Shown one piece after another: positions 1 to 8,637 of a stretch of DNA of 36,179 nt; the stretch's first letter is position 1; each line of letters begins with the position of its first letter. Below the pieces are notes generated by a model. That model had not been told where the DNA came from, made no database searches, and worked only from the letters and a program-made list of their open reading frames with translations. Both the position numbers and the translations under genes were made by a program. Where the stretch lies: the IMG/VR virus record IMGVR_UViG_3300021425_000094, positions 1-36,179 of that record, one strand, 5' to 3'. This stretch comes from a virus.

Positions 1-1423
1 ACTCCGTATGTCCATCAACATCGATAGAGGCATTGATATCAATATCAGAACCAAATGTTGATATACCTACGACATTGAGAGTTTCTGAGATATTTGTAGT
101 GTCAAGTTCAGTTCTGCCATCAACATCCAGGTATCCACTTACATCAACATTGGCATTAACATCAACATCGGAATCAAATGTCGAAATACCAGAGACATTT
201 AAGTTAGTACTGGTAAGGTAATCAATTGTACCAGTGGTAGTATCAAGGGATTCTATAGTACCAATACCAGAGGTATTCAAATTGATATTGGTAATGTAAT
301 CAATAGTTGCATCAGTGGTATCTAACGTAGCGATAGTACCAATACCAGAAGAAAGATCAAGGTTACCAATAGCAATAGTCGTTACATCTAATATCGAAAA
401 AGTACCTACACCAGTGTAAGAAATATTAGTACCCTCAAGGTAATCAATAGTACCTGTTGTGGTATCCAGTGTAGCGATGGTACCAACACCAGATGAATTT
501 ATATTTGGTACAGTTAATTTGGTCGAAGATAATACTTCAGTCCCATTAATCTGATATACTTTTCCAGAACTTAAATTTATATTTTCACTAGACTTCAATG
601 ATGGAGCAATTCCACCATTATATGAATATAGGAATGTTGCTTGACTTCCAATTCCAATTCCAGCACCATCCAATAATGCATTTGTTGGAACTGTAGTAGC
701 AATACCAACTACAAAATCAGCAAGTTCAACTGTTGTTGAATTTATAATTGTTTCTGTACCATCTACATATAAATCACCTTTAATTCTCACTAATCCAGTG
801 TTATCTCCAACTCCCGCTGGATCTAAAACTATCTCGGAAGGACCAGTAATTGATACTGATTCTGCACTGCCATTGGAGATATTAACTCCAGAATCAGTAG
901 TTCTAAATTTTTCTAAATTATCGTAATATAATACAGAAGAACCATCTACATTGAATATAGCATAATTTTCTGATCCTAGGGCGTTTTGTATATTGACCCT
1001 CGCTGTTCCCCTGATATTAAGATCACCAACACCAACATCAACAATATAGGAATTAAAACCATCATTATAAATTTGTAAATCTCGAAGAGAACCAAAACTT
1101 AACTTATTTGAATATCCAGTTAATTTAACATCTCCAGCAAACGTGCTTATTCCGCTTACATTTAATCTGTCAAACAGACCACTTTGACCGTATTGTGTAG
1201 TAGCACTGCTAATTCCAGCATATGTTATTCTACCTCCACCAAATTCCTCTTTCCATGGAGTTAATAACGTAACAGTTGTACCAATTCCAACCCCAACAGT
1301 GTCTCTTTTGGCAAATAAATGCCCATCATAACTATTAAAGGCCAATTCTCCCAGTTGAAGATCGGAAAGAGTTGGTCTTTGTCCAGAAACAGAAGACCTT
1401 TTAATTCTTATGATGGTTGCCAT
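1..1423 (-). CDS. Repetitive virion structural / tail fibre-like protein (3' end outside window)
   Basis: The frame is open from ATG at 1423 to the window edge, giving 474 codons with no stop, so the C-terminus is missing. The N-terminus (MATIIRIKRSSVSGQRPTL, then LQLGELAFN) resembles the N-terminal beta domain of phage fibres such as Mtd-type tropism determinants, which ends in a 'GELAFN..dg.lf' pattern; that likeness is from memory. Residues of about 310-410 form tandem 26-residue repeats of the type SGIGTIATLDTTTGTIDYL. Beyond these come shorter motifs rich in DVDVNA and VSGISTF, typical of beta-structured trimeric fibre shafts. There are no signal peptide, membrane segments or catalytic motifs. 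A late-promoter-like motif lies 59 bases upstream, and a terminator separates this gene from the preceding 63-residue gene, so it is probably its own late transcript. Structural protein is fairly sure; the exact virion position is unknown. Confidence 0.75.
   Translation of the reverse strand, partial: MATIIRIKRSSVSGQRPTLSDLQLGELAFNSYDGHLFAKRDTVGVGIGTTVTLLTPWKEEFGGGRITYAGISSATTQYGQSGLFDRLNVSGISTFAGDVKLTGYSNKLSFGSLRDLQIYNDGFNSYIVDVGVGDLNIRGTARVNIQNALGSENYAIFNVDGSSVLYYDNLEKFRTTDSGVNISNGSAESVSITGPSEIVLDPAGVGDNTGLVRIKGDLYVDGTETIINSTTVELADFVVGIATTVPTNALLDGAGIGIGSQATFLYSYNGGIAPSLKSSENINLSSGKVYQINGTEVLSSTKLTVPNINSSGVGTIATLDTTTGTIDYLEGTNISYTGVGTFSILDVTTIAIGNLDLSSGIGTIATLDTTDATIDYITNINLNTSGIGTIESLDTTTGTIDYLTSTNLNVSGISTFDSDVDVNANVDVSGYLDVDGRTELDTTNISETLNVVGISTFGSDIDINASIDVDGHTE
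194..493 (-). repeat. Four tandem in-frame repeats of about 78 bp
   Basis: Within the fibre-like gene, units lie at 416-493, 350-415, 272-349 and 194-271. Three units are 78 bp (26 residues) and one is 66 bp (22 residues) and more diverged. Each unit starts S/T-G-I/V-G-T and most contain LDTT and TIDY. The DNA is clearly similar between units, for example repeated 'aatcaatagt' and 'gtaccaatac' strings, so these look like coding duplications within a fibre shaft. Confidence 0.8.
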
Positions 1424-1482
1424 TTTTGTCTTTTTAGATTAGGTGCGTACCAAAACAGCAGTTATTAACACTACCTTATCAT

Positions 1483-1491
1483 GTATTTATC
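1483..1491 (-). promoter_or_regulatory. T4-type late promoter candidate (GATAAATAC)
   Basis: On the minus strand the motif GATAAATAC differs at one position from the T4 late-promoter core TATAAATA. It is 59 bases upstream of the ATG at 1423 and just downstream of the terminator of the previous gene, where a new transcript would be expected to begin. The same nonamer occurs upstream of the leucine-rich-repeat gene. Confidence 0.55.
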
Positions 1492-1505
1492 TGTTGCCCA
1501 ATAAC

Positions 1506-1528
1506 AAAAAAAGGGACCTTGCGGTCCC
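1506..1528 (-). terminator. Rho-independent terminator
   Basis: On the minus strand GGGACC, loop GCAA, GGTCCC is followed directly by a run of seven T (plus strand 1506-1512 is all A). It begins five bases after the stop codon of the 63-residue gene, so it ends that short transcript and insulates the fibre-like gene downstream. Confidence 0.88.
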
Positions 1529-1533
1529 GTCGA

Positions 1534-1725
1534 TTATTCTGATTGTGCTTCCGATTCTGGTTCTGGATTGGGAGAACCCCCAATGACAGTGAGAGCTTCA
1601 ATAGCACCTTGAATTTTCAAGTATTGTTCCTTTTTGATATTGAATTGTCTTTCTAGTTCAATCAAATCATTTCTGAGTGATTCTTCTCTAGCACTCAGTT
1701 CATTTAGCATTTCTTTTTGTTCCAT
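1534..1725 (-). CDS. 63-residue coiled-coil hypothetical protein
   Basis: This small, highly charged protein (begins MEQKEMLNELSAREESLRND) is predicted to be mostly one amphipathic helix over residues 1-48, with regular Leu/Ile spacing and many Glu/Lys/Arg, then a short acidic Pro/Ser/Glu tail. I recall similar short coiled-coil ORFs in cyanophage genomes but know no function. It starts at ATG 1725, downstream of one arm of a palindromic late-promoter pair at 1754-1773, and is followed at once by a terminator, so it appears to be a one-gene transcript. It could be a small structural or assembly helper. Confidence 0.72.
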   Translation of the reverse strand: MEQKEMLNELSAREESLRNDLIELERQFNIKKEQYLKIQGAIEALTVIGGSPNPEPESEAQSE

Positions 1726-1753
1726 TTTTTATTTCAATGTAAAATGTCTGAAT

Positions 1754-1773
1754 TATTTATTATACAATAAATA
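1754..1773. promoter_or_regulatory. Divergent late promoter pair in a perfect palindrome
   Basis: TATTTATT (1754-1761) and AATAAATA (1766-1773) are exact reverse complements around a 4-base spacer ATAC. Each arm reads AATAAATA on its own strand, one base from the T4 late core TATAAATA. The site lies between divergent genes: the plus-strand ATG is 15 bases from its box, and the minus-strand ATG at 1725 is 28 bases from the other box. Confidence 0.65.
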
Positions 1774-1788
1774 GTAAAAAAAGTCAAA

Positions 1789-4065
1789 ATGGCAAGAAAG
1801 ACATTTAAGAGAAGTGGAATTAGAAGAGATAGAAATCTCTCTGACTTAAGTAATAAACAAGAAGCCTTAAATAATCTCTTAGATACCCTAGTTGATGGTC
1901 TAGATTCTACTTTTATAACTCAGGATTTAGATTCGATTCGAAATTTATTTTCGAATAACATGACTAGTGAAAACTACCAAAGCGTAATTGGAAGTGCGGT
2001 TGAAAATACAACTGCAAATGGAATAAATTTACCTGCTTTTCCTAGGATCACTTATCAAAATCGTTTAGATAGATTTAAAATATATGCAGGAACTCCAATA
2101 TATAATGGTGGAGATGGATTAACTGCAAACTATTTTAATTCTGATCAAGTCGTTTTAACTGGATCTACTGATCCAACAGTTGATAATATTTTTTCTGGGG
2201 TATCAACTGCATTACCTATCCCTAGCGATACATTTTGGGAAAATGGAAATTTTGACTACACGGGAAAATTGCACCCCCAATCAGTAAATTCTAGTGGTGG
2301 AGTGAAATGGGAAGGATTTTTTGTTCCTATCGAAACTGGAGTGCATAATTTTTATGTTGATAGCACTCAAGGTTTTACCGCAGATTTTCAGGCAGATGGT
2401 TACGTTTCTGGAGTAGGAACATATACCGAATATTTAAACATTGGATTCACTACAACTCTTGGTGGTAGTACCGCTGCTCAAGATGGAACTATAACAATAA
2501 TACCAGCAGATTCTATCAAATATATTGGTTTAGGTATGTCTGTAACTGGACCTGGAATTAATCCTGGTTCCTATATTAGTGCAGAATCTGAAGGCGGTAT
2601 AGATAGGACCACTGGAGTAATTACATTATCTAATGATGAATATGAATCTCCCATAGACTACCAAGTTACAACGCCTGGTACATACAACTTTACTTTCTTC
2701 AGAGATTCTGGTGAAAGTGCATCTTCATCTTTTCCCACACAAGTATTGAATGCATTTACACCGTACAGAATAAAATTTAGATTTTATGTTGATCCAAATG
2801 CTAGTACTGGATCTGGAATAGATAGATCAATTAATATAAATTTTAGCACACCAAGTGGTAACACGAGCACCGATTTGAGATATACTTATCTTTATTCACT
2901 GTTTTATGATTTTAACAATCCTGGTTCATTTAATGAATTTGTAAATAAATCAGTTCTTTTTGGTGGGGGATCTATTGGTGGAAATGGATTGAGTCAATAT
3001 GTTAGTGTTGAGACTACAAAAAAGGTTGATATAAAATATCAACCAAAAACAAATTTGGATTCTATTAGGAGGTCTCCTGTCTCATATACTGGATCAGTTG
3101 TCGCTGGTAGTCCCGTAATAAATGTATCGGATACGACAAATTTAGAAATTGGTAATTATGTTTTTTCTAATGAATTGCCATATCAGGGTTCAAGAATAAC
3201 TGACATTATTATCAATGAATCTATTATTGTAGAAACTCTTCCAACTTCGACAAACTCAAATTCAAATCTTACTGTTATTGATCATCGTGGTTTTATACGT
3301 AGAGCAACAACAACTGGAATTTACCAAGATGGAAATGGGAAAGGTGTATTGAGTTTACAAAAAATAACAAATGTGGATTTGCCAGAAGAATGTGTAATGA
3401 TATCGTCGTACACTTCTGCGTATACAGTTGCGAGAAAAAGTTCTTCTACTAATGGTGTGCCATATGGTACAACTTACTTAGAATTTAATCCTTACGTCGC
3501 AGCTGGAGGATCTTATGATACTTACTTTTATTATAGTAGAGGTTTAGTTGACGAATCTCTTACACCATTTTGCAATCCTTCTTTGACGAGGTGCTTAATG
3601 GCATCATCGAATGTTGCCGCTGGAAATATTCAAATTCCAGTTGAAAATACTTATGGAATTCAAACTGGATGGAAAGTTCAAGGATTTCAATTCCAAGACG
3701 GAACAACTATAAATTCGATTGGAAGTAATCCTCCCAGGGTCACATTGAGTAAAGTAACAGCAAAAAATATTGTCACTGGGGGAAATTTTACAGTAACTAA
3801 TGCTAGTGATCCAGTTAGTGATGACAGACAACTTTGTTGTCCACCAACGGATACATCTCCACCATTCAATCCAACTTTGGATGGATTGGAAACTACTCCA
3901 GCAGAACCGAATCTAAGAATAGAAAATGGTAATATAGTCTTCTACGCACTTGGTGGTAATGTTGATGATGCAAAAATATCTGATTACTTAGAAACAGATT
4001 TTGCGAATAATAGATTGCAAATTAAAGTTGGAGATGGTAGAATTTTTAATATTCTTTGTGTGTAA
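1789..4065 (+). CDS. PA14-like virion structural protein (only plus-strand gene)
   Basis: The 758-residue protein starts MARKTFKRSGIRRDRNLSDL, a basic N-terminus that I associate with a conserved cyanophage structural protein. Residues of about 110-350 read like a PA14-type beta domain: a GLTANYF start, VKWEGFFVPIETGVHNFYV, and later TPYRIKFRFYVD. The fold is interrupted by an insert of about 80 residues. Three beta modules follow the pattern 'i.i......i..G..V.G..i..Gt.I......itLs', near residues 235-285, 440-490 and 605-655. There is no signal peptide or membrane helix. PA14 domains usually bind carbohydrate, so a role as adhesin or fibre is plausible but inferred. The gene is transcribed against all its neighbours, has its own late-promoter box 15 bases upstream with no clear Shine-Dalgarno, and its stop abuts the stop of the convergent glycine-rich gene. 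Confidence 0.8.
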   Translation: MARKTFKRSGIRRDRNLSDLSNKQEALNNLLDTLVDGLDSTFITQDLDSIRNLFSNNMTSENYQSVIGSAVENTTANGINLPAFPRITYQNRLDRFKIYAGTPIYNGGDGLTANYFNSDQVVLTGSTDPTVDNIFSGVSTALPIPSDTFWENGNFDYTGKLHPQSVNSSGGVKWEGFFVPIETGVHNFYVDSTQGFTADFQADGYVSGVGTYTEYLNIGFTTTLGGSTAAQDGTITIIPADSIKYIGLGMSVTGPGINPGSYISAESEGGIDRTTGVITLSNDEYESPIDYQVTTPGTYNFTFFRDSGESASSSFPTQVLNAFTPYRIKFRFYVDPNASTGSGIDRSININFSTPSGNTSTDLRYTYLYSLFYDFNNPGSFNEFVNKSVLFGGGSIGGNGLSQYVSVETTKKVDIKYQPKTNLDSIRRSPVSYTGSVVAGSPVINVSDTTNLEIGNYVFSNELPYQGSRITDIIINESIIVETLPTSTNSNSNLTVIDHRGFIRRATTTGIYQDGNGKGVLSLQKITNVDLPEECVMISSYTSAYTVARKSSSTNGVPYGTTYLEFNPYVAAGGSYDTYFYYSRGLVDESLTPFCNPSLTRCLMASSNVAAGNIQIPVENTYGIQTGWKVQGFQFQDGTTINSIGSNPPRVTLSKVTAKNIVTGGNFTVTNASDPVSDDRQLCCPPTDTSPPFNPTLDGLETTPAEPNLRIENGNIVFYALGGNVDDAKISDYLETDFANNRLQIKVGDGRIFNILCV

Positions 4066-6126
4066 TTATAGTCTTAATAGCAGATAATAGGTCTCTTCAT
4101 TAATCTGAATGGGAACCTTATGTGTGAAAGTAGTTACATCAGTTTGCGATAAAGAGTCTACATTAATGCCAGTAATTGTAATATTATCCCCAAAGAATAA
4201 TTCACCCATAGTTACCTCTTCTGAAAGAGTTTTTAATGTAGTTCCATCTTTTGTCCATGGGTTATTATCACTAGAGAATGCTCTAACTCCATTAATAAAA
4301 ATTCCTGGAGATTTATCATTACTTAATTGAGAATAATTATAATTTGTTGAACCAGGATCATCTATCTTTATATTCCCCTCAAACTTTATATCTCTGACAG
4401 CAGACGTATCATCTGTTCCTTTGTATTTTTGTTGAACAAAATAATCAGCAGTCTCTAAATTTGCTTGGGTAGACTCAAAAATACCATTGATAGAACCAGA
4501 CAAATAACCACCAAACTCCTCTGTGTCTTGAATTTCTGGTTCAATATAATTGAGAAGATTTTCTTGAGTTACTTTATCTTGACGCACAAATAAAAATGTC
4601 GAGTCATTAACCGAATCAACTGATACAATCGATCCAACTATGATTGTTTGTGGTGTAGATGTAGAAGTAGCAATGGTAGTATATGTGTATGAAATTTCAA
4701 GATATCCATCGCTACTCTCTGTGTATGTCGATTCTGAAGAAAGAGTGAGATAATCTGAACGATATACAGAAGAACCACCTAAACCACCAAAGGCACGGTT
4801 TGCTGGTGCTGCTCCGCCTTGTTGGTCAAAACCAGCATATTCTCCAGCACTTCCTCCAGGAGCACCACCGCCGCCACCACCGACACCACCACCGTCTCCC
4901 CCAGCGGAAACATAACCGTCACCATTACCACCATCACTAATAGAAATTGTAGAAGTGGTAGACGAAAATGCCCCGCCATCTCCACCTCCATATGCATATG
5001 GGGAATTTACTGGACCTGAATAGTTACAAAGCGATCCACCGCCGCCACCTGCGCCGCCACCAGCAACTGCTATTGTGGTATTATCAAGAGAAACGGAGGT
5101 ATATCCACCTCCACCGCCCCCACCACCAGAGGAACCTCCAGGTCTATCATCACCACCAAGACCACCACCAAATCCACCACCAAGTCCTCCTGCAAAATTA
5201 GTCTGTCCAGAATCTAATCCATTACTGCCACCACCTCCAACGGAAAATAAAAGAGTACCAGAAGTGCCATCTGGAAGTGTGAATTCGGCATATCTACCCC
5301 TACCACCTACACCACCATCTACATTTGGTGCTCCATTAACACAAGCATCCGCTCCCCCAGATCCACCACCACCAGCAGCAATCCTAATGCTAATATTACT
5401 GCTATTAGATGGAAGAGTATATTCGTATGATCCAGGAATGCTCTTGCTATCAGAGACTTGATTTGAAATGACCGTTGTAGTAACTGTTACAGGCGATAAT
5501 CCAACTGATGGTGGAGTTGTAGATAGTTGAAACTTAGTTAGTGTATCCGAGTTGCAAACATAATAATCTTGTGATGTAACTAAATTACTAGATCCAGTAT
5601 TCACATTTTTTGTTACGTTTACAACATCACCATCAGTAAAGATAAAATCATTTTTTGGTTTAAATGTGATAGTTGCTCCAGAAACGTCACTACCACTTGC
5701 GGATGCAGTATATTTTAAATCTGGTATCTCAATTTTATGTACAGTTCCACCATCTGTAGTTACTGTGGTGACAAACTCACCATTATAAACTGTTGATGCA
5801 GATCCAGTCACTCCACTTATAACAACAATATTCGGTGAATATATGTTGTAGGAACTGGACAGAGATACTTCTAGTTCTGTGGAATTTCCTGTTGTAGATG
5901 CAGTAGATACAATGGAATTTATTGGTATTACTTTATCTACATCAAAAACAAAAAAACCATCACGGATATTATTGAAAGGAATGGATGATACATTTCTTAA
6001 ATTATTTTGAATAATTCTCAAATCATTAGCAATTCCAACTCCACCAAGATTACTTAGTGCTTGAGTATCATTGGTGTTCTCTTCTAAATTTAAATCTATT
6101 CTAAATCCTTGATTTTGCTTTACCAT
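4066..6126 (-). CDS. Glycine-rich tail fibre / adhesin-like protein
   Basis: This 686-residue protein has three parts. Residues 1-240 are beta-rich with Ser/Thr-rich segments. Residues of about 245-465 are a glycine-rich domain with many runs such as GGGGGGGGY and VAGGGAGGGGG alternating with short beta segments such as YTSVSLDNTTIAV. The C-terminal 180 residues look like a conserved phage cap (SPGIFINGVRAFSSDNNPW, then MGELFFGDNITITGI). Glycine-rich domains of this type form packed polyglycine-II helices in the phage S16 gp38 adhesin, and a similar region occurs in ALK/LTK receptors, so receptor binding is a reasonable inference. The ATG lies one base after the stop of the leucine-rich-repeat gene, so the two are probably co-transcribed. 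The stop abuts that of the convergent plus-strand gene. Confidence 0.82.
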   Translation of the reverse strand: MVKQNQGFRIDLNLEENTNDTQALSNLGGVGIANDLRIIQNNLRNVSSIPFNNIRDGFFVFDVDKVIPINSIVSTASTTGNSTELEVSLSSSYNIYSPNIVVISGVTGSASTVYNGEFVTTVTTDGGTVHKIEIPDLKYTASASGSDVSGATITFKPKNDFIFTDGDVVNVTKNVNTGSSNLVTSQDYYVCNSDTLTKFQLSTTPPSVGLSPVTVTTTVISNQVSDSKSIPGSYEYTLPSNSSNISIRIAAGGGGSGGADACVNGAPNVDGGVGGRGRYAEFTLPDGTSGTLLFSVGGGGSNGLDSGQTNFAGGLGGGFGGGLGGDDRPGGSSGGGGGGGGYTSVSLDNTTIAVAGGGAGGGGGSLCNYSGPVNSPYAYGGGDGGAFSSTTSTISISDGGNGDGYVSAGGDGGGVGGGGGGAPGGSAGEYAGFDQQGGAAPANRAFGGLGGSSVYRSDYLTLSSESTYTESSDGYLEISYTYTTIATSTSTPQTIIVGSIVSVDSVNDSTFLFVRQDKVTQENLLNYIEPEIQDTEEFGGYLSGSINGIFESTQANLETADYFVQQKYKGTDDTSAVRDIKFEGNIKIDDPGSTNYNYSQLSNDKSPGIFINGVRAFSSDNNPWTKDGTTLKTLSEEVTMGELFFGDNITITGINVDSLSQTDVTTFTHKVPIQINEETYYLLLRL

Positions 6127-6127
6127 T

Positions 6128-8581
6128 TTAACTGTGCGTGATGTTCCAACCCTTCGATCTTAAAAATGCAATTTTTTCAAGAGTGCCTTCATTTGGTGCT
6201 GAATTGTTTCTTAAGTTTATCGTTACTCCTCCACGACTTACTTCTTCATAATTATCAACAAGATCATTAATAATTTGTTCAATTGCTTGTTGTGTAAGAC
6301 TATTATTTGATATATCCATGTATCTAATTCTATATAGTTCCTTAAATGATCCTTGTTTGTAGTTAGTAAATCGGTTATTATATAGAATTAGGTAATACAA
6401 GTATGGGCATTCAGTAAAGTCAGGAATCTCACCAGCAATCTGATTGTTATGTGCGTAGAAGTATCTCAGTCTTGGTAAGTTCTGGAAAGTTCCGATAGAA
6501 GTGAAACTATTATTATACAAAAAGAGATAATAGAGGTTAGAAAGGTTCTTGTAAGAAGGGATCTGTCCAGTCAGTTGATTATAACCAAGTTGTACATAAT
6601 AAATGTTTGGATTTGCAGCAAAGTTTGGAACTGATCCACTAAACCTATTATGATACATCCAAATGTATCTTAGATTTGGATTTGATCCAAAATTTGGAAG
6701 AGATCCTGTTGTTCTTCCACGGGAACGATACCAAAAATAATAGAGAGAAGAGCAAAAAGTTAGACAATTGGGGTGGATTGGAGAAGTCAGAAGATATCCA
6801 GAGTCCAACAAAATATAATATATTGATTTAAGGTCCTTGAAGGTATTTTCTGGAATTACATATGAAGTGTCACCAGATGGGTCTCCACCAGTAATATAAG
6901 TGTATCTCAGATCAAGATAGTAGAGTGATTCATTTGTGAATCGTGGTAATGCTCCAATAACATAAGATGCATAGCAATGAAGATAACGTAATGATGCACA
7001 ATTATCGAATCTATAGGTAGATCCAGAAAAAAGTGATCCAAGACTTCTACAATAATATGCATAGAAAATTTGAAGAGACTGTTTTCCAATCGTATTTTCT
7101 GGAAATTTTAAACCAGTAGAATGGATGTAAATATTAGTGATTGAATTATTATTTGCACTGATTGAAAATGTAGAATCGGTCAAGTAGTAATTTCCTGCCA
7201 AATATAAAGTAGATAAGTTGGTAAGTTGTTTTACGTTATAAGTATTTCCAGATCCACTTGCAGTATTGTCAATGCTTCTAAAATCATTAGATCCAACTCC
7301 ATAATATGTGCATGTATTCGGAACATTTGGCATTTGAGCACTTGGTTGGTACGTATCTGGGTGGAAATATGCGCCTCCACCTCTATTGAAATTAATAACT
7401 CTTAAATTCGGGAACCTATTTGCAATAATATTTTGATCTATGGAACCATAAAAAGTTCCTTCCATATAAAGTTCTCTTAATGATGTTGGGAATTTATTTG
7501 CAACACCAGTACTAAATCTTCTTTCACTTTCTATATCACTTTGATATAAAGGATTTCTCATCAAATAGATGTACAATAAATTTGGAGCAATTATATTGAA
7601 ATTGGGTAATGTTCTTAATTTATTATATGCGAAATCCAGTGTTGATGCATTTATGAATTTTACGACTGGTAACTCTGAAATATTTGCAGATTGAATTTGG
7701 ATTCGAGAAATTCGATCTGGATTGTAATAGAATTGGATATATCTTTCCCTAGATGTAGAAGATCTGTATCTTATTGTAGAAGTTGTATTGCCAACATTTA
7801 CATATTTTGAGTATCTACTTTCATTTGCAGTCTCAACGATTTTCCAACTAGCAGGAGTAGATTTTATCAGTCTGTCAAGATTAACAGTTGCATTTAAATT
7901 TCTAAAAAATCCTGTAAAAATAACAGGAATTCCTTTCATTGCATAGAGAGTTACTGTTTGTCCCCCAATATTGCACTGGATTTTTGAAGTTGGAAACTCG
8001 GATGGAAATTCTTTTTGTTGTGGTACTATTGCTGTTTGTATTCTTGGTCCACTAATTTCTGCAGACTGAGTTCCAAATTGCAAAGAACCGCCACTGATGA
8101 TGGTTGTTCTTGCTCCGTATGATATTCTTGCTTTTCCTTGGATTGTTAGATCTGTACTCGTTGCTCTTGGGTCACTGGAACTCCAAGCACTAATTCTAGA
8201 TGTGGAAATATCACCAATTCTAATTGTTGCAGATCCGCCGAATCCGTCCAAATAACGATATCTAATTGCAAACCCACTTAAAGCTCCACTAATGTTTAAA
8301 TTCCCAAATAAGGTAACATCTGTTCCCGCTCTTTTTTGTAAGATTCCATCATACTGTTCCGAATCCCTATAATATCTGTCTAATGTTTCGTGGAGGGGAA
8401 CACTTAATCTAGAAAAACTAATCCAGTCGTGTCTACTGGCACCAGCATCTGCAGATCCAGCAATAATTTCTAGATCTAAAGGATTTAAATTAAGTTCCTT
8501 TAATGCAGAAGTCTTACTTTCTACATCAGATAAAAAACTTAAAACATTAAGTCCGAATATTTTTGGGTTTCTAATTGCCAT
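6128..8581 (-). CDS. Leucine-rich-repeat virion protein, putative host-recognition adhesin
   Basis: The 817-residue product has an N-terminal structural segment (residues 1-290, MAIRNPKIFGLNVLSFLSDV onward) followed by leucine-rich repeats from about residue 300 to 770. The clearest repeats are 22-23 residues long, for example NLRYIWMYHNRFSGSVP, NIYYVQLGYNQLTGQIP and LRYFYAHNNQIAGEIP, which match the plant-type LRR pattern 'L..L.L..N.l.G.IP'. Many consensus Leu positions are Tyr or Phe. The C-terminus (VTINLRNNSAPNEG, then LRSKGWNITHS) resembles the capping segment of bacterial LRR surface proteins. LRR folds bind proteins or glycans, so a surface-exposed receptor-binding role is inferred. 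There is no signal peptide. It has a modest ribosome site (AGGAAA) and sits 11 bases after a 14-codon relic of a tail-fibre N-terminus. It is the first full gene after the late promoter at 8660-8668. Confidence 0.85.
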   Translation of the reverse strand: MAIRNPKIFGLNVLSFLSDVESKTSALKELNLNPLDLEIIAGSADAGASRHDWISFSRLSVPLHETLDRYYRDSEQYDGILQKRAGTDVTLFGNLNISGALSGFAIRYRYLDGFGGSATIRIGDISTSRISAWSSSDPRATSTDLTIQGKARISYGARTTIISGGSLQFGTQSAEISGPRIQTAIVPQQKEFPSEFPTSKIQCNIGGQTVTLYAMKGIPVIFTGFFRNLNATVNLDRLIKSTPASWKIVETANESRYSKYVNVGNTTSTIRYRSSTSRERYIQFYYNPDRISRIQIQSANISELPVVKFINASTLDFAYNKLRTLPNFNIIAPNLLYIYLMRNPLYQSDIESERRFSTGVANKFPTSLRELYMEGTFYGSIDQNIIANRFPNLRVINFNRGGGAYFHPDTYQPSAQMPNVPNTCTYYGVGSNDFRSIDNTASGSGNTYNVKQLTNLSTLYLAGNYYLTDSTFSISANNNSITNIYIHSTGLKFPENTIGKQSLQIFYAYYCRSLGSLFSGSTYRFDNCASLRYLHCYASYVIGALPRFTNESLYYLDLRYTYITGGDPSGDTSYVIPENTFKDLKSIYYILLDSGYLLTSPIHPNCLTFCSSLYYFWYRSRGRTTGSLPNFGSNPNLRYIWMYHNRFSGSVPNFAANPNIYYVQLGYNQLTGQIPSYKNLSNLYYLFLYNNSFTSIGTFQNLPRLRYFYAHNNQIAGEIPDFTECPYLYYLILYNNRFTNYKQGSFKELYRIRYMDISNNSLTQQAIEQIINDLVDNYEEVSRGGVTINLRNNSAPNEGTLEKIAFLRSKGWNITHS

Positions 8582-8592
8582 ATATTTTCCTA

Positions 8593-8637
8593 TTAGACAG
8601 TTCTCATATTGACTATTAGGGGTCTACGAGATACCAT
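8593..8637 (-). pseudogene. 14-codon relic of a collar-fibre N-terminus, or leader ORF
   Basis: ATG at 8637 opens MVSRRPLIVNMRTV then TAA. The first ten residues are identical to the start of the 207-residue collar fibre (MVSRRPLIVNSAANQ) and nine match the 185-residue one. The DNA is also close: plus-strand 'tattagNggtctacgaga' is common to all three. The rest of the fibre is absent. The mini-ORF has a late promoter just upstream and ends 11 bases before the LRR start codon, so ribosomes could pass from it to that gene. It is either a truncated fibre gene or a reused leader. Confidence 0.7.

Noticed and set aside
194-493. CRISPR-like spaced repeats
   Set aside because: The repeats are in frame, 66-78 bp with no unique spacers, and encode a regular protein pattern.
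5075-5461. Plus-strand proline-rich ORF of 128 codons
   Set aside because: It is the antisense image of the glycine-rich domain (GGN read as NCC) and has no promoter or ribosome site.
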